Source of the DNA: Vigna angularis
Taxonomy: Eukaryota > Streptophyta > Magnoliopsida > Fabales > Fabaceae
Direction of reading: 5' to 3'
Assembly: GCF_016808095.1 (NCBI RefSeq)
Contig: NC_068979.1
Location: 18,134,501-18,198,500 of the forward strand
DNA: 64,000 nt
The position numbers were made by a program, and so were the translations under genes. This document shows positions 24,377-35,879 of this stretch, one piece after another. The notes beneath the pieces are model-generated. The model was not told the DNA's origin. It did not search any database and saw nothing but the letters and a program-made list of their open reading frames with translations. Positions within the stretch are counted from its first letter, which is position 1, and every line of letters begins with the position of its first letter.

Positions 24377-24785
24377 AAATTTGGCACCGTAATCGGGGAA
24401 TATGGTTAGTATTTTGAATATTTTGATTTTTATTTTCATTTTTATTTTTATTTTAATTTCCATTTGTTTTTTTAACGCATATATATTTAATTTAGTTTGA
24501 GTTATTTGGTAGTCTTTAGTTATTCTTATTGTTAGCAAAATCTTTGTTCTTGTTTTAATTAAGAATTTCTCTTGAGAAGTATTTGAGGGTAGTTTGAATA
24601 TACTCTGGCTAGGAAAGACTTCGTATTTAAGTTGTCCATTGTGACACACCTCTCTTTCCTGGGAGTGGACCCAAACAAAGTCTTACTTATTTCTTATTTG
24701 AAATCTTTCTCTAAAGCAAGAACAAAAGAACAAAAGAAAGAAAAAGAAGTCAAGAACAAAGAAATAATTTCAGGTAGACTGCATA

Positions 24786-25255
24786 GTGATAACGGTTGAA
24801 TTTACCGTTATCTGTGATGCAATTTTGATATTAAATCAACTCTTTTTGAGCTTATAACTTGATAAATCCTCTCTTTTATCTTAGTTTTATGAATAATTGT
24901 GTTTTGGGTTACTTTGATGTAATTTCATCTATAATCCCTTTATTTTATAGCTAAAAATGTGCTTAGAAGAATCTGCAACAATGTAAAGAGTTGAACCAAC
25001 CACAAGAAGCAAGCAGATCTGCAGAAAACGAGAAAAAGATGCAGTGCAGAAAAGTCAGGCTGAGGGGCCTAGGTCAAGGGCCCTGAGCGCCACCTGCACA
25101 GACTGCACACAAGCTGATTTCTGGTGTGCCCGCGCTGAGGGCCCCTTAGCAAGGGCGCTGAGCGCCAGTTACATGCACCACAAGACGCCTGCTTGCCCTC
25201 ATTTAGGGTGCTCAGCGCCAACCTTCTCCCAAGCTTGCCTAGTTGCCCCACTTAG
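24786..25255 (+). mobile_element. Truncated LTR fragment with repeated GCGCTGAGCGCC words
   Basis: It starts TGATAACGGTTGAATTTACC, an inverted-repeat LTR-like beginning (AACGGT...ACCGTT). It contains repeated GC-rich words of the type 'gcgctgagcgcc' and 'ctgaggggcc' at 25060-25225. Open frames on both strands here are repeat artefacts. The sequence breaks off into a tandem array near 25260. Confidence 0.4.
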
Positions 25256-25261
25256 GGTGTT

Positions 25262-25437
25262 ATGTTAGGCAGAGGCACTAGAAGTTCTTTTTGGAACTTT
25301 TTCTCTAGGCTGAGCGACGACTGCTAAGAGTTCCTCTTTTAGAACTTTTTCCTATGTTGAGCAGAGGACACTAGGAGTTTCTTTGGAACTTTTTCCTGGA
25401 GTAGTAGACGCTAGGAGTTCTCTGGGGAACTTTTTCC
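25262..25437. repeat. Four-copy short tandem repeat with AGTTC...GAACT dyads
   Basis: Four diverged units of about 37-57 bp contain 'aggagttctc' followed within a few bases by 'ggaactttttcc', so each forms a small stem-loop (AGTTC/GAACT). The array abuts the longer 141-bp array without a spacer. Confidence 0.75.
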
Positions 25438-25444
25438 CGTGCAA

Positions 25445-26775
25445 GATATTTTCACTCACAAAAATATGTGTGAAATAAAATATTTAATATTTTATTTTTA
25501 TAATGAGAAGCCATTAGAATCTGACAAGGTAGAACTATGGTGGTCCAACTGACCAAGCGGTAAGGGATTGAACCTTTCTTGTGTAGGATATTTTTACTCA
25601 CAAAAATATGCGTTAAATAACATATTCAATATTTTATTCTTATAATGAGAAGCAATTAAAACCTGACAAGGTTGAACTTTTGTGGTCTAACTGACCAAGC
25701 AGTAAGTGATTAAACCTTCTTGTTCAGGATATTTTTAGTCACAAAAATATGCGTTAACTAAAATATTCAATATTTTATTTTTATAATGAGAAGTCATTAG
25801 AACTTGGCAAGGTTGAACTTTAGTGGTCCAACTGACCAAGCAGTAAGAGATTAAATCTTCCTGTATATGATATTTTTTCTTACAAAAATATGCGTGAAAT
25901 AAAATATTCAATATTTTATTTTATAATGAGAAGCCATTAGAACCTGACAAGATGGAACTTTGGTGGTCCAACTGACCAAGCTGTAAGGGATTGAACCTTC
26001 CTATGCAAGATATTTTTACTCACAAAAATATGTGTCAAATAAAATATTCAATATTTTATTTTTATAATGAGAAGCCATTAGAACTTGACAAGGTTGAACT
26101 TTAGTTGTCCAACTAACCAAGCGGTAAGGGATTGAACCTTCTTGTGCAGGATATTTTTAGTCACAAAAATATGCGTTAAATAAAATATTCAATATTTTAT
26201 TTTTATAATGAGAAGTCATTAGAACTTGACAATGTTGAACGTTGGTGGTCCAATTGACCAAGCGATAAGGGATTGAATCATCCTATGCAGGATATTTTTA
26301 CTCACAAAAATATGCGTTAAACAAAATATTCAATATTTTATTTTTATAATGAGAAGTGATTAAAGGTTGAACGTTTGTGGTCCAACTGATCGAGCGGGAA
26401 GGGACTGAACCTTCCTGTTCAAGATATTTTTTCTCACAAAAATATATATGGGTTAAACAAAATATTCAATATTTTATAATCTTCTTTTACAATGAAGAGT
26501 TATTAGAACCTGACAAGGTTGAACGTTGGTGGTCCAACTGACCGAGCGGCAAGGGGTTGAACCTTCCTGTGCAAGATACTTTTATCACAAAATATATATG
26601 GGTTAAACAAAATATTTAATATTTTATAATCTTCTTTTATAATGAAGAGTCATTGGAACCTAACAAAGTTGAACGTTAGTGGTCCAACTTAGCAAGCGGT
26701 AAGGGGTTGAACCTTCATGTGCAGGATATTTATTCTCACAAAACTATACATAGGTTAAAAAAATATTTAATAGTT
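25445..26775. repeat. Tandem array of about 141-bp monomers (about nine copies)
   Basis: Monomers start with 'gatatttttactcacaaaaa' at about 25445, 25588, 25728, 25868, 26009, 26150, 26291, 26422, 26574 and 26724, spaced 131-152 bp and mostly 140-141. Each contains 'aatattcaatattttattt', then 'gagaagccattagaacctg' and then 'tggtccaactgaccaagcgg'. Later copies are longer and more diverged. It lies next to the PBS of a minus-strand LTR fragment, so it may be the untranslated internal region of a non-autonomous retroelement. Confidence 0.9.
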
Positions 26776-26948
26776 TTGCCTCGTAAACCTCTAATGGTTA
26801 TCTGAAAGTTATCAAAACAAAAGACATGCCTTTAAAATTTATTGTGGAATTTTTTTCTCTTGTTGCAAAACCTCGTATTGATCTGAAGTAGCGATGTCGA
26901 GACCAAGTGCACGTTTGGTTCTTCGTTATTTCATGGGGCTACCGCTCA

Positions 26949-27900
26949 GCCCCACGGTAGGCGCCAAAGTTTCGGTTGAATTTTTCCGAGGGTCGGTCGT
27001 CTTTCCTTGCTCTGCTCTCTTTCGATCGTTCAATCCTCTCCGAAAACGCAATCCACTCCGATGGGTTATTGAACTACAGAAGACACTCTAACGCTCAAGA
27101 CAAATATCTTTTTCCAAAGAGGTCTTTATTTTATTAGGGTAGATCAAGGTTATTTTACTTGGACATTGTTTAGGTAGTGGACCGAGAACACTCTTTCATT
27201 CCTCCTCTCCTTGCTTCGGACTTGCTGCTCCTTTCCTTGTACCGATCGAGGTTGGACCTGCACAAAACACTCTGACGCTCAAGTCAGAATTACGCTGTGG
27301 CAGGCTAACTTAACTATTCATTCGATCCTTTAACCTGGTCATTAATCTTGTACTTATAGGCTTCGTAAAATGGCAAGCCCATTAATCATCCATTAATGTT
27401 GTATATTATTGTGTCCTGAAATCTATTAATTATCCATAAATGTCTTATTCTTACTGTTATTATGATTATTAACCGCATTGATTGACCATTAATAACATTT
27501 ACCTCGTCATTTACCTCACCTAGACCCACTACCGATCAACTCGATCGGCCCGACTCTCCTTCTTCATGACCGATCGGTTACTAAGAGGTAGTACAGACAT
27601 CAATCGTATATTTATAGGGTTTGTGGCAACCAAACACATTGATTAACCATTAACGCATTATATTTTTAGGCAAATCAAACAGAGTCATCAATTATTAATA
27701 TTGTATATTTGTAAAGCCTAAAGCAATCTAACTCATTAATACTTGCTAATATAACTTCTACCTGCCCATAAATGACTGTTAACTCCGATCACTATATTTC
27801 ATATAGTACAATAGCTATTATCGATTGACATTCATAATGTATTAACTCATATGAGATTGCTAAGAAGTTTTTCAACCACCTAACCTTACTACCAACCAAT
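26949..27900 (-). mobile_element. Minus-strand LTR fragment with primer-binding site
   Basis: Read on the minus strand, 26967-26949 is TTGGCGCCTACCGTGGGGC, a TGGCGCC-type primer site, preceded by an LTR with 'tgacttgagcgtcagagtg' (around 27290-27270), a sequence word common in plant LTRs. CCGATCGG-like words occur at 27545-27590. The outer boundary is approximate and no coding region remains. Confidence 0.55.
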
Positions 27901-28777
27901 TTAAGAAAAAAACACTTTTGTTTTTCCATTTTTTTTTACTTATAAAGTGACAAATATTGTTATCTATTAAATATACACATTATATACCTTAAAATAAAAC
28001 ATAAATTTCCTTAAAAAATATTAATGATTTGTATCGTAAAATATATTATCCCACTTCAAAAAATTATTTAAAAAAAAAACTAGGTTTGTAGTCAAACATA
28101 AAATATAAGAAGATAGCATGAAAACTAATTATTATAAATTGTATCTGCTTCCTACCATTCTTCAACTTCTCTCATTATATTTGTTTTATTTTTCAAGTCC
28201 TTAAATGCAAAACTTAGTTATTAAAAAAAATGTCATGGTTGAGAAAAGCGTTTGATTAGTCATAAATATAAGATTGGAAAGTCTTCCCGAGTACGCTAAA
28301 GATTGGGTGAAACTTTGAAAATATTTTTACTGAAAATATACCTAATTCGTGAGTACGATAAAGATATTGGATGAAAAATTGAAAATACTTTTACTGAAAG
28401 TATGATATCTAATGTTATTATTTTGTGCCATTGATATATGAGTGAAGTTATTTATGGAAAGCGTATTTTGTACTTTTTCCGAATACACTAGAGAGTTTCT
28501 TGTCGAGTATAAAAAGCTCTAGTATCTCCTCCTGCCATCTTCACCTTCGTCCGCCGATACTTCCTCAGCGCTATCACCCAAGTTTTCTGCGGCCACGACA
28601 ACACCATTGCCATCGCCGTCGTCTTATTAAAAAACTCAGTTATTGTCGATTTTTGCCTAAGCATCACGAATCTATGTCGACAACACTAAGAAGAGTTTGA
28701 AGTCAGAAATTGTTCAACACTTTTTGCACGACATGCATAGTCTTGATTGTTTCTATTTTGGGTTGAGATTTATTACT
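27901..28777. other. AT-rich spacer
   Basis: The spacer is mostly AT-rich. A GC-richer patch at 28500-28700 has a 66-codon open frame with no recognisable domain. Confidence 0.35.
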
Positions 28778-29168
28778 GTACCGTACGGTCCTCGTCGGGC
28801 CGTCCTTTTGAGACCGTGTGCAGCGGTAATGATTCATTATATCCCTAATGCAGATTAAGGTGTGATTGGGTCGTCACTAGGCCAGCGAAAGGTAAAGGCT
28901 CATCACCAACTAGTATAAATAAAGGTCCAGGTATGACTTTAAGATCACGATACACGTTATATGCATGACTTGCTTAGCTAACCGATCGGTTATATTACTA
29001 ACTTGAGCGTCGGAGTCCCTTTGACAAGTATCTGTCCGCATGGCTTTGACGAGAAGGAGGGAGAGCGAATACAACTTGGAGGATAGAGGACCACTAAGAA
29101 GCTCATTCAGTCTTCAAGACGACTTGTATTGCTTTGAGTAAGGGACTTTCACCCTATACCCGAAACAA
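28778..29168 (+). mobile_element. LTR-like fragment
   Basis: It begins TGTACCGTACGG and ends CCCGAAACA (TG...CA), with a TATA-like 'agtataaataaag' near 28912 and 'acttgagcgtcggagtcc' near 29001-29018, the same diagnostic word found in the minus-strand fragments at 27270 and 32960. No internal region is recognised. It may be a solo LTR. Confidence 0.45.
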
Positions 29169-29459
29169 TTACCAAGGGTGTTGTATAGATAGATGGATTG
29201 AAACCAAGTTTCTACACACCTAATGGGTTATATTGTCGGTAATTTTTTATGGTTAATATTGTTGTGAAGATGTATCATTAGATTGTTTATTCTTTCTAAG
29301 GTGTTCTCTATAAAAGCTTTGTTTTTTAGCTATTGGTTTCTTCTCTATTATGAATAAGCTACAATGTATTATCTGGACATCAAAATGGATGACTTAAGGT
29401 TCCCATAGCAATCTTCTAAGGCCTCTCATAAGCTCAACTCTTTCAAAAGACGAAATGGA

Positions 29460-30090
29460 ACAACGAGTCTCCTAAAAAATAAAAAGGAGTAAAAAATCTA
29501 GAAGAATCTTAAAGAACAAAGAAGATCTCCTAAAATTCGACGAGAACAAAGAAGATCTCCTAAAATTCGACGAGAACAACTAATATCTTAAGAAATAAAA
29601 AGAATAAAAAATCTTATGAAAGCAATCAGAGTCTTCAGAAACAAAAAAGATCTCCTAAAATCCAATGAGAATAACCAATCTCCTAAGGAATAAAAAGGAG
29701 TAAAAAATTTATGGGATCGATCAGTCTCTTAGGCTTTGTTCACTTGAATGGATTTGGGGGAGAGTGATTGAATGAATTTGAGAGGATTTGAAGATAAAAA
29801 TTTTTGTTGTTTGTTTGAGTGAATTTAGAGGTAGGTGAGAGTGGATTTGGAAGTAAATTTTTTTAATCTGTCACATCAATCAAATTCTACACTAATTCTC
29901 ACAAACGTTGCTTTCAAATCCACTCCACTTACCTCCAAATTTATTCAAATAAACAACAAAAGGATTTATCTTCAAATCTTCTCAAATCCACTCAATCACT
30001 CTCCCTCAAATCCATTCAAGTGAACAAAGGGTTAAGGAATAAAGAAAATCTCTTGAAATCTTATGAGAGCAACCAATCTCCTAAGAAAGA
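29460..30090. repeat. Degenerate tandem repeat interrupted by a MITE
   Basis: Units of the type 'caaagaagatctcctaaaat' recur from 29460 to 29720, including an adjacent pair (29516-29575) that is almost identical over about 31 bp. The array resumes after the MITE at 30035-30090 ('aatctcttgaaatcttatgagagcaacc', partial). The MITE therefore inserted into an existing array. Confidence 0.7.
29732..30031. mobile_element. Tourist-like (PIF/Harbinger-type) foldback MITE, copy 1
   Basis: This 300-bp element has long inverted repeats covering most of its length. The ends read GGCTTTGTTCACTTGAATGG and, inverted, CCCTTTGTTCACTTGAATGG, flanked by TTA (29729-29731 and 30032-30034). The 3-bp TTA/TAA duplication and the size fit Tourist-like MITEs. 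A second copy lies at 57793-58096. Confidence 0.85.
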
Positions 30091-30628
30091 AAAAATATAT
30101 GCTAATTAGTGATGGAGCAAATAAACTCCTAAGAATTGCTTTATAGTTTTTTGAGTGCAAAATGAGGTGTTTACCTTTTACATTTCTTATGATATGTTCT
30201 AAACCATTTTTAAATAGAAATGATGATAATAAACAACATTACCACAATTCACACAAGATAATACATATGATACATCAAAAGTTTTTCAAAAAGCAACACA
30301 ATGAAAATACATTAATTTTGTTTTGACAAAGTGAGTAGGAAAAACAAAACATCACCCATAACTAACCATTTACAATTTGGTCATCAACAACTTCTTTCAG
30401 TGGATCTAAAGTTGACAAGTCTATATCAAGAAACAAGATTTTTGCTTAGTCAACAACAGTGTGAAATCCATCATTCAAAGAACATTGAGCAATGGGCGAG
30501 AACATTTTACAAAATGTGATATTAAGGTTGTCATGAACCCTAGCCGTTCTTTTTGGAGGTCCAACATTGTTTGGTCTCATAAGAGGAGATATATATATTT
30601 AAGTTGATGATTAAAATTGGGGTGTTTC

Positions 30629-32836
30629 ACCCTGCACCTCCAAGCTCTTCACTCTACACCTCTAATTTCTCGAAATACCCTCTAATTAATTAGGTGATTA
30701 TCATTAATTAATTTTGTGTTGTTGACGATTTTTTTGCATTGAATGAAGCATTGACTACACCTCATTTTCCCTCTTACGAAACTTGCACCCCATTTCATTT
30801 CAGAAACCCTATTTCCCCTATTACGAAACATGCACCCCATTTCATTTCATCTATTAAGAAACCATGCACCTCATTTGAATAAGCTCATATCTTCTCTTTA
30901 GTTAAGTGTGTTTCTCTCCATTCCATTTTATTTCTTTTCATTGAGTTTGTTCCTCTCCACTCCATATAATTTTCCTATTGAGTCTGGTCTTTAGAGTTGA
31001 GAGAGATTTGAAAGGGATTTTTATTGAGGCACGAGGGAGCTTGGAGTGGTGGTACGAGCCAATTGAGGTTGGAGGTCGTGCTTCCAATTCCAAGTAACTG
31101 GTGGTGGTGTTATAGCTGGTTCGTATTGCTAGTCGGAGGTATTATTTTTGAAGAATCTGTTTCCAAGTGCATGAGATATAAAGCACATCAAACATAAACT
31201 GGATATGGATATCCGAAAATCACATCAGATGTCGACATCTGATGCAGGAGATATGTGGACATCCGTTGTTGTGATTTTTGGATGTCTACGTGGACATCCG
31301 ATGTTGTGATTTTTGGATGTCTATATCGGATTCATGTTTAATGTGTTTTATTATATAAATGTTTAATTATATTATTTATTTAATTATTTTATTTGTTTAT
31401 AATTATTTTTAAATTTATATATCAATTTGTATGAATTTATAATTTAATTAGATAATTTTAATTGTTAAAAAATAAGTTGTATGAATTTATTAGATTTAGT
31501 AAAAATATTTTAGAAAAAATAAAATTCTGGATGCATGTATCGAATATGAAAATCCAAGAGAGAGTTTATCGAATGTTGATATCCGATAAACGAATAATCG
31601 GATATGAAGATCCGATTTTGTTTTATAAATATTTAATTATATTACTTATTTAATTATTTTATTAGTTTATAATTATTTTTAAATTTATGTATCAATTTAT
31701 ATGAATTTATAATTTAATTAAATAATTTTTAATTGTTAAAAAATAATTTATATAAATTTATTAAATTTAATAAAAATATTTTAAAAGAAATAAAATTATG
31801 AAAATATGTATCATATATGAAAATCCAAAAAAGACTTTATTCATTATCTGATAAACGAAGAATCGGATATGAAGATTGGATACGTTTATGTTGTGCTGCA
31901 TATCCAATACGTTTGTGTTTTGCTTCATGTTCTTTTTTTCCATGTTGTTTCCATGTTCCTTTATTAATATTATTTAACAACATCTAGGTTTGTTTTATAA
32001 TAGTTAAATAAAACCAGTTAACTTAATTTTTATAATTATTAAATTTTGTTAATATAAAAAATGTATTTTAAGTTTTTAATTTTTATAATATAAAAAATGC
32101 CTATTTATAGTTATTTAAATTATTTGTAAGTTGACTATATTATTTAATTCATTAATATATATTATTACAAATAAAAAACTATACATTCTATAAAATTAAA
32201 AACTATAAAATTAAAAAAATTAAAAATAATTATTAAATATTTAGAAACTAAATTATTTCATTCAAAATAAATAAAATTAATTCAAATATTTATATAAATA
32301 AATAATTAATTAAAATATAACAATTTAATTAAAATAAAAATGAAAAAACTATAAAACAAAAAAATACATAAAATAATTAAAAACAATAAAACTTAATCAA
32401 AATATAAATAATTAATTCGTTAAAAAAAATATATATCTATCAAATGATTAAATATTATTAACCATAAAAATAATTAACATAACAGAAAATATAAAATTTA
32501 TTAAACAGAACATTTAATGGCAAGGTTTTCGAAACATTAAATAAATTATTTCATTCAAATGTGTGTGGTAGAAAATGCAAGAGGAGAGAAGCTTTATATG
32601 TGCTAGAAACAGAAAATGCAAGATGAGAGGAAGAGTGAAGCGAGAATGGAGAAAAAAAAATGAGATCCAATGTGTCCAGAACTTTGCACTTACTGAAGAA
32701 ACTGTTTTCAAATGAATCTTTGACCATTCCTTTTTTCATTTTTTTAAATATTAAATAGTTTTAAGTAGGAGTAATTTGGAAATTGTTTAAAAGTTTAGAA
32801 GTACAAAGTGAAGGGATTAGAAGTGTTTCTGCTGAA
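30629..32836. mobile_element. AT-rich element with degenerate terminal inverted repeats (copy A)
   Basis: The left end (CACCTCCAAGCTCTTCACTC near 30633) recurs in inverted, diverged form at the right (around 32790-32825, 'gtacaaagtgaagg' and flanks). The interior has repeated 'gatatccga/acatccgatg' words at 31200-31620 and two copies of an AT-rich unit (31370-31500 and 31620-31800, 'agtttataattatttttaaa'). No transposase is seen. A related element lies at 48.0-55.8 kb. No target duplication was resolved and the superfamily is unknown. Confidence 0.45.
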
Positions 32837-33330
32837 TGGGACCGGGGAAAACTCCTGCTACCTCTGTCCGGAAACACTCCTCCTCCTCCGATCGGTCTTC
32901 CTTCTCTTGCCTCCTCTGCGCTCGGTATCAGTGTAAATGGGTTGACCTGCAGCAAACACTCCGACGATCAAGTCAGAATGGGTTCTCGCAAGTCTATAAT
33001 TATCAAAAGAACAGAGAGTTTACCTTCTCCTTTGACGGCTATTTATATGATTTCAGGGAATATTCCCCATTAATTTACCTTTTAATGGCTTTCAATGCGT
33101 ACCTTAAATACTCGACATTGACCGTTATCTCATTAACTAATCATTCATGAGCCTTCAACTGCTGCCCCCCGCCCATAGCTTTAGGTGTTTGCCCAGCTTG
33201 GTCGTGTTACCTTCTAAGAGAACCGCTGCCGAGGAGCCCGATCAGATACATTAGCTATGCTTCTACCCGATCGGCCCTCTCTAAAACCTTCCCGGTCGGT
33301 TGTCCGCCCTTGGTAGTAACAAGAAGTATA
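32837..33330 (-). mobile_element. Minus-strand LTR fragment with CCGATCGG words
   Basis: The minus strand shows a TATA-like 'catataaatagcc' (near 33050), 'tgacttgatcgtcggagtg' (near 32976-32958) and CCGATCGG words, resembling the LTR fragment at 26949-27900. It is cut on the left by the AT-rich element and on the right by the Tekay insertion, and contains no coding sequence. Confidence 0.5.
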
Positions 33331-33335
33331 GGATG

Positions 33336-35865
33336 TGTAACATCCCAAACATACAGTAAACACCATATAATAGAATTAATTACATTTAATGATAAACCAA
33401 TTCAATCTTATACTAAACAAGAGCACGGTTTTGGGCCGAACGGCCTTACATAGCTTTGCCAAAATAAACTATACAAGATAAAGGGAAAACATGACCGAAC
33501 GGCTTACAAAAATCCTATTACCGATCGGTCAATTAACAAAAAGGAAAGGAAGTGATCGAACGGTCACTTCAAACTAAACTACTAACTACAACCGAACGTC
33601 CTACTGTTCGGCCTTCACTTCCACATCTACGAGGTTCGCGTCCTCCAAAACTTCTTCTTCCAGCGCCTCTTCCAGTAGTGCGCTTCCATCTGCTCACATC
33701 CACACGGATGATCATTGCAAAACAAGACGGACGTACAACAAGACAACACAAGGAAAACACAAGGTAAGCTTATGTAATTTAATTCAAGAAATAACATACG
33801 TTTATCAAATTCAAACACATCAAATATATTTCAACCTACTTATACAAACAAGGCCTATTACTAGACTGACCGTCCGGACTGTATGAATTCTGTGTAGCTA
33901 CGACGTTCGTGCACCCGGGTGATGTAGTAACTGGAATTCTCATCAGCTGCCACCCGAGGTTAGTCCTATCTGTCCAAAGTACCCCTAAGGACTAGGACCT
34001 CCTGCCGTTCCCACACATGACATACCCCCCTCTACGTGAGGACAAGTATTCACGGAACATCAGGATGAATCGACAGCTTAGCATTACCACATTCATACTT
34101 TACCAAATTTCAATGTTCATCCAAGAGTCGTTCCTCCCCGGAACGCTCGTTCAAATCCAAAATCTCATATTCACCTTATAAACTCTTCCTCCTTTATAAC
34201 CTTTCGCTTAGGTGCCATTTTCATCATTCTCTCAAAACATATAAAATAACGAACATTTCGCTCTCTTCATAAAGAGAACGAACGATGGAGACGAGACCGA
34301 AAAACCTCTCGTTCCAAAATGGAATAAGACCAAGAGAATTAGTTTTTAGATTTGAGAATATCTCGAGTACAAAAATATACCATATATAACTAACGTGATT
34401 TATGAAGGGAATCAGTTAAATGAACTGACTTTCGTGAATTCAAATCCACACTCAAACGACAATTTAAGTAAAGGGGTTTAAGGCCGGATCAAATAAATGT
34501 AGACACGTCAGAATACTAAATAACCATATTTAGAATCGTTCATATACAGAAACCGAATGCCGGTCAATGACCGAACGCGGTAAAGAAGATGTTATTGAAC
34601 TTGGACGAACGCTATTTCATCAAGATTGATTATACAGAGAATGAGTACGAGCGCTTGGTGTAAGACCGAGCACTACCGGTACGAGCGCTAGGTGTAAGAC
34701 CGAACACTAATAAACTTATAATAAAAGGCTTGATAAGTATTTTAAGTTACTATTGAAGTGGTGTTTACGAACAACAATAATATACAAGTACATATACATA
34801 TATTAGGTTTATCATATTAGATTCAGGCCCCACTATGCTTGGCCGAACACTCAAGCATAGTATTACCACACGAAGGCGCTCGTCCTATACTAGGATTCTC
34901 TCCAAATAAAGAATCCCTTTTCAACTAGGTTTACTAGGAATACCGAACGATCAATGACCGTTCAGTAACGAACGTACTTTATCATAGTGAAATCTCATAT
35001 ACAGAATCTTTTACATTAAACTCATTTCTCTTAACTTATAACTTAATAACTTCAGCACTTTACAAAATTCCTATCATAATCAATTTTCATATCTCATACA
35101 GCACATATCATATAAGTTTCATATTTCATTTCATCTCATCAAATAAACAAACGTTCTTTCCATACAATCATTCCAACCATCATGCATCAAAATCATCCAA
35201 TCAACTAAACGAACGTTCAGACAGTTCAATCAGCAACAAATCAAAATTAAATTAAATAAGCTTCCCTTACCTCTATTGTAAACGGACGTCCTACTGACTG
35301 AAGTTGGTTTGTCAAAGAACTAAGGTTTCCTTCTACCCCCAACAGCTCAACTACTCTACGAACCAAAATCAAATAACATACCAAAAATGATTCAGAATTA
35401 CTACTAAGGATTCGCGAAACCAGAACTTGGTTTGCATGTTATCAAGAACTAACGGTTTTAAGGAAAAGAAACTTACCAGTTTCAGAACGCGGAAATGATC
35501 GGTTCAAACTGAAGCTTATACCGTCGGGAACACTTCTACGGTTTCTGAAACGTGATCGGAGGAGAAAAATGGTGAGTTTTTGGTAGAGAGAAGGGAGGGT
35601 TTCTAGAGAGAAGAAGGAGAAATGGAAAGTCAGAGTTTGGAAAGGAGAAGGTGCATGCAGAAGAGAGTGGGTACGAGTTTTCAGAAAATCACTTTTGTTT
35701 TCCCACGTCCAAACGGACGTCCGCTCTCCTGTTGACACATGCCTTCCACTATCTGATTTTCGAAACTTCGCTGGTTGACACCTGGCGTCCGCTCAGAGGG
35801 GTTTTGGGTGGTTTTTAATGAGATCAGATAGGTGGGGTTTGGGTGGGGTTTTCTGAGGCCTAACA
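33336..35865 (-). repeat. Tekay-like 3' LTR
   Basis: This is the downstream LTR in the direction of transcription. It ends TG...CA when read on the minus strand (TGTTAGGCC to GGGATGTTACA). All open frames within it (for example 33552-33818 and 35442-35875) recur in the other LTR and are not genes. Confidence 0.93.
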
Positions 35866-35877
35866 TTCCCTCCAACT
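35866..35877 (-). promoter_or_regulatory. Polypurine tract
   Basis: On the minus strand, AGTTGGAGGGAA directly abuts the 3' LTR, as expected for the plus-strand primer. It has T interruptions, which are common in this clade. Confidence 0.75.
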
Positions 35878-35879
35878 AC

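Noticed and set aside
25044..25268. Overlapping plus and minus frames rich in Cys/Ala/Arg
   Set aside because: They are caused by the repeated GCGCTGAGCGCC words of an LTR fragment.
25445..26775. Possible CRISPR-like or regulatory spacer array
   Set aside because: This is a plant nuclear satellite-type repeat; units are directly adjacent monomers without unique spacers.
33552..33818. Open frames on both strands repeated at 40820-41086
   Set aside because: They are identical positions in the two LTRs of one retrotransposon and have no domain.
35442..35875. Minus-strand open frames of 98 and 64 codons, repeated at 42710-43006
   Set aside because: They lie in the LTR ends; the coding appearance comes from low stop density in the duplicated sequence.
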